From positions 1 to 64,000 of the forward strand of contig CAZCZL010000009.1 in the NCBI GenBank assembly GCA_964503315.1: 64,000 bases of DNA. Direction: 5' to 3'. This DNA comes from FEB-12 sp964503315 (GTDB lineage Bacteria; Zixibacteria; MSB-5A5; GN15; FEB-12). Under the pieces are notes generated by a model. That model saw nothing but the letters and a program-made list of their open reading frames with translations. It was not told the DNA's origin and searched no databases. How positions within the stretch are numbered: position 1 is the first letter of the stretch; each line of letters starts with the position of its first letter. The translations under genes and the position numbers were made by a program. This document shows, one piece after another, positions 62,359-64,000 of the stretch.

Positions 62359-64000
62359 CTATGTTCGGTGGACGAACAGCTCTGTATCAATAGTGAACGC
62401 GCCATCAGTGAATGTAGTAGGCTCATCCTGGTGCCAGATGATAAGGGAACGGTCGCCGCTGTCAAGTCTGATGCGATCGAAGGGACGGTCGGACTGGTTA
62501 AGTAGGTCGATCTGTACTTTCTCATTCCCGAACGATCCACTCAATGGCGAAAATCGAAAGAGCGTGATCTGCCTAAATGCGTAATCATTGAAGACAAAGC
62601 TTTCCACCGTCTTTGACGGAATTTTGAGATTGTATTCCGGCGACACCCAGCCATCGGAGAATCTAGTTCCACAATCGTCGGCAGAGCTACAATTCGACAT
62701 CATACAAACGATTTGGTCCCCTCGCCCAAGCACATAGTCATCCTTTTCGCAGGAGACAGAAATGCCGCCGCCTAGGTGAAATCCTGAGGTCCAACAATCA
62801 TCTGATTTCGCTTCGCACTTATCTACAATTGCGATCAAGTTCGGTAGAATTCCAATGATCGAGCGCACGTGGCGATAGGAATGAAGGTTGTTTTCATCAG
62901 GATCGATCTCACCGCGCAGGAGGAAAGTGTTCGAGCCTTCATCGGCGAACAAGGTACGCAGCGATACTCGCGAGTTCTCTCCTTCGAACTCACCATATCC
63001 TCGTCGATCGCGAACATACAGACAAACGGTATTGTGAGAGTCTGTCTTATGAAAATAGCTTCGCCAATCAGTTCGGACTAGCTCTCGATGCCGTGATACA
63101 AACGTCCCGTACAACCGTCTGAAGAGACCACTTGATTGAATCATGCGACGGATGGTTGGATTATGCGGTCCAAGCACCGAGCTATAGTTGAACCTCCCTG
63201 GATCGACTAGGATCGGGCCATCGGAACTGGTAAGGATAACCTGCAGGTCATCGGCATGAGAGTGCCACTGGCGACGCTTGGGTGGCTTGCCAGAAGCGTC
63301 GAAGATAAGTTGATACTTCTTGCCCGAAGTGGGGTCGTTCCACTTTGAAACAGCCCAGCCGGTTGGTTGATAGACTCTCACGAGGGGTGGCGAGGCATCG
63401 TTACCCCGATCTCCCCGCGCCTGATCGCCGAGCAGAACCTCGCAGAGATGTGAGATATACGCGGTCTCAAAGGCGTCCGAATCGCCGATCTGCGGGATCC
63501 TCCCCTGTGGATCAGTTATCTCCTCGAGGGTCACCAGTAGGGATTGCATCGCTTTGAGCAGCCAATCCGGTACTGGGAGGTCATTCGTCTTGAGGATTGT
63601 CACGTAATCGGCCAGGGCAATAATGCACTCGCCGTGATACATGGGAGCCTGCTCGATCCAGTGGCCATCGGGCTGAATTTCAGTCTTGAGAAGATCCTGC
63701 AGCCTGGCCGAGGCTTTGTCCCGCCAACCCTGTGTGTCGACGTGGCCATGCAGATACTCCGCCGCGGTCAGAAGCGCGCAGCAAATGATCAGCTCCCAGT
63801 TGCCGACCTTGCTCCCCAGCCCGCCGAGCAGGAAATCGACTTCGAACTGAATCTGATCGAACAGGAGTTGGCGCTGCGGTTCGGTGGAATCGTTGGTGTG
63901 ATTCAGAAGATCGAAAGATTTGATGAAATGAAATATCCGCAGGGCGGAGTCGAGGCGGTTGGGCCAGAGGAAGCATTTTGTTTCGCGCCGAGCATGGCAG
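62359..64000 (-). CDS. Heparinase II/III-family protein, 5' end beyond the right edge
   Basis: The frame is open from the stop at 62359 to the right edge: 547 codons visible, N-terminus missing. An alpha-toroid part near the edge reads LGGLGSKVGNWELIICCALL. It is followed by IQPDGHWIEQAPMYH and by the C-terminal beta domain with RRQWHSHADDLQVIL and PILVDPGRFNY, both hallmarks of the Heparinase II/III family (PF07940). These act as lyases on acidic polysaccharides, or occur in exopolysaccharide loci with biosynthetic or modifying roles. Its end is 31 nt from the AsnB-like gene, which suggests co-transcription with it. Confidence 0.88.
   Translation of the reverse strand, partial: CHARRETKCFLWPNRLDSALRIFHFIKSFDLLNHTNDSTEPQRQLLFDQIQFEVDFLLGGLGSKVGNWELIICCALLTAAEYLHGHVDTQGWRDKASARLQDLLKTEIQPDGHWIEQAPMYHGECIIALADYVTILKTNDLPVPDWLLKAMQSLLVTLEEITDPQGRIPQIGDSDAFETAYISHLCEVLLGDQARGDRGNDASPPLVRVYQPTGWAVSKWNDPTSGKKYQLIFDASGKPPKRRQWHSHADDLQVILTSSDGPILVDPGRFNYSSVLGPHNPTIRRMIQSSGLFRRLYGTFVSRHRELVRTDWRSYFHKTDSHNTVCLYVRDRRGYGEFEGENSRVSLRTLFADEGSNTFLLRGEIDPDENNLHSYRHVRSIIGILPNLIAIVDKCEAKSDDCWTSGFHLGGGISVSCEKDDYVLGRGDQIVCMMSNCSSADDCGTRFSDGWVSPEYNLKIPSKTVESFVFNDYAFRQITLFRFSPLSGSFGNEKVQIDLLNQSDRPFDRIRLDSGDRSLIIWHQDEPTTFTDGAFTIDTELFVHRT

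Overview
The window is about 55% GC and densely packed with roughly 52 protein genes. I recognised no rRNA, tRNA, IS element or CRISPR array. Several traits point to a Gram-negative, anaerobic or facultative bacterium of the FCB side of the tree: lipoproteins, TolC/HlyD efflux, secreted proteins with the NYPNPFNP-type C-terminal sorting domain, and many multiheme c-type cytochromes. Candidate phylum Zixibacteria or a close relative is my best guess. That is inference from gene style, not from a marker gene.

Layout. 1-14.1 kb: a large secreted protein cut by the left edge and a divergent paralog at 11.5-14.1 kb in opposite orientation. Between them lie an Smr protein plus ArsP-type permease, oligoendopeptidase F coupled to an AlkC-type glycosylase, and a MacAB-like export operon (adaptor, two permeases, ATPase). 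14.1-20.3 kb: a sorbosone-dehydrogenase-type lipoprotein, then a four-gene electron-transfer operon with 11, 9 and 15 predicted c-hemes around a cytochrome b. 20.4-24.5 kb: trmB, then an envelope operon with two L,D-transpeptidases and two lipoproteins. That operon ends in a likely selenocysteine-containing ArsC-family protein, and is preceded by a structured leader with an intrinsic terminator. 25.2-26.7 kb: an ImcH-like heptaheme cytochrome. 26.8-34.4 kb: a seven-gene TetR-TolC-HlyD-ABC2 efflux operon resembling E. coli cecR-ybhGFSR, with an epimerase gene at its end. 34.5-41.4 kb: small regulatory and secreted genes (degenerate receiver, PilZ), a divergent MocR/aminotransferase pair and a beta-carbonic-anhydrase-like protein.

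41.5-64 kb is a surface-glycoconjugate region. It holds a Wzz-type chain-length protein, a NadE-like/ACP/acyl-AMP ligase/AsnB module, a 1441-residue LamG surface protein and a polysaccharide-deacetylase-like membrane protein. A second run follows: flippase, PaaK/CapK-type adenylating enzyme, aspartate/glutamate racemase and a one-chain B12-dependent glutamate mutase. Facing these are an AsnB-like enzyme without the glutaminase cysteine and a heparinase II/III protein cut by the right edge. Together they suggest that a glutamate-derived (3-methylaspartate-like or D-) amino acid is made, activated and attached to, or processed with, an exported glycoconjugate. This is the best candidate here for an undescribed system. 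The UGA-interrupted ArsC-family gene is the second.
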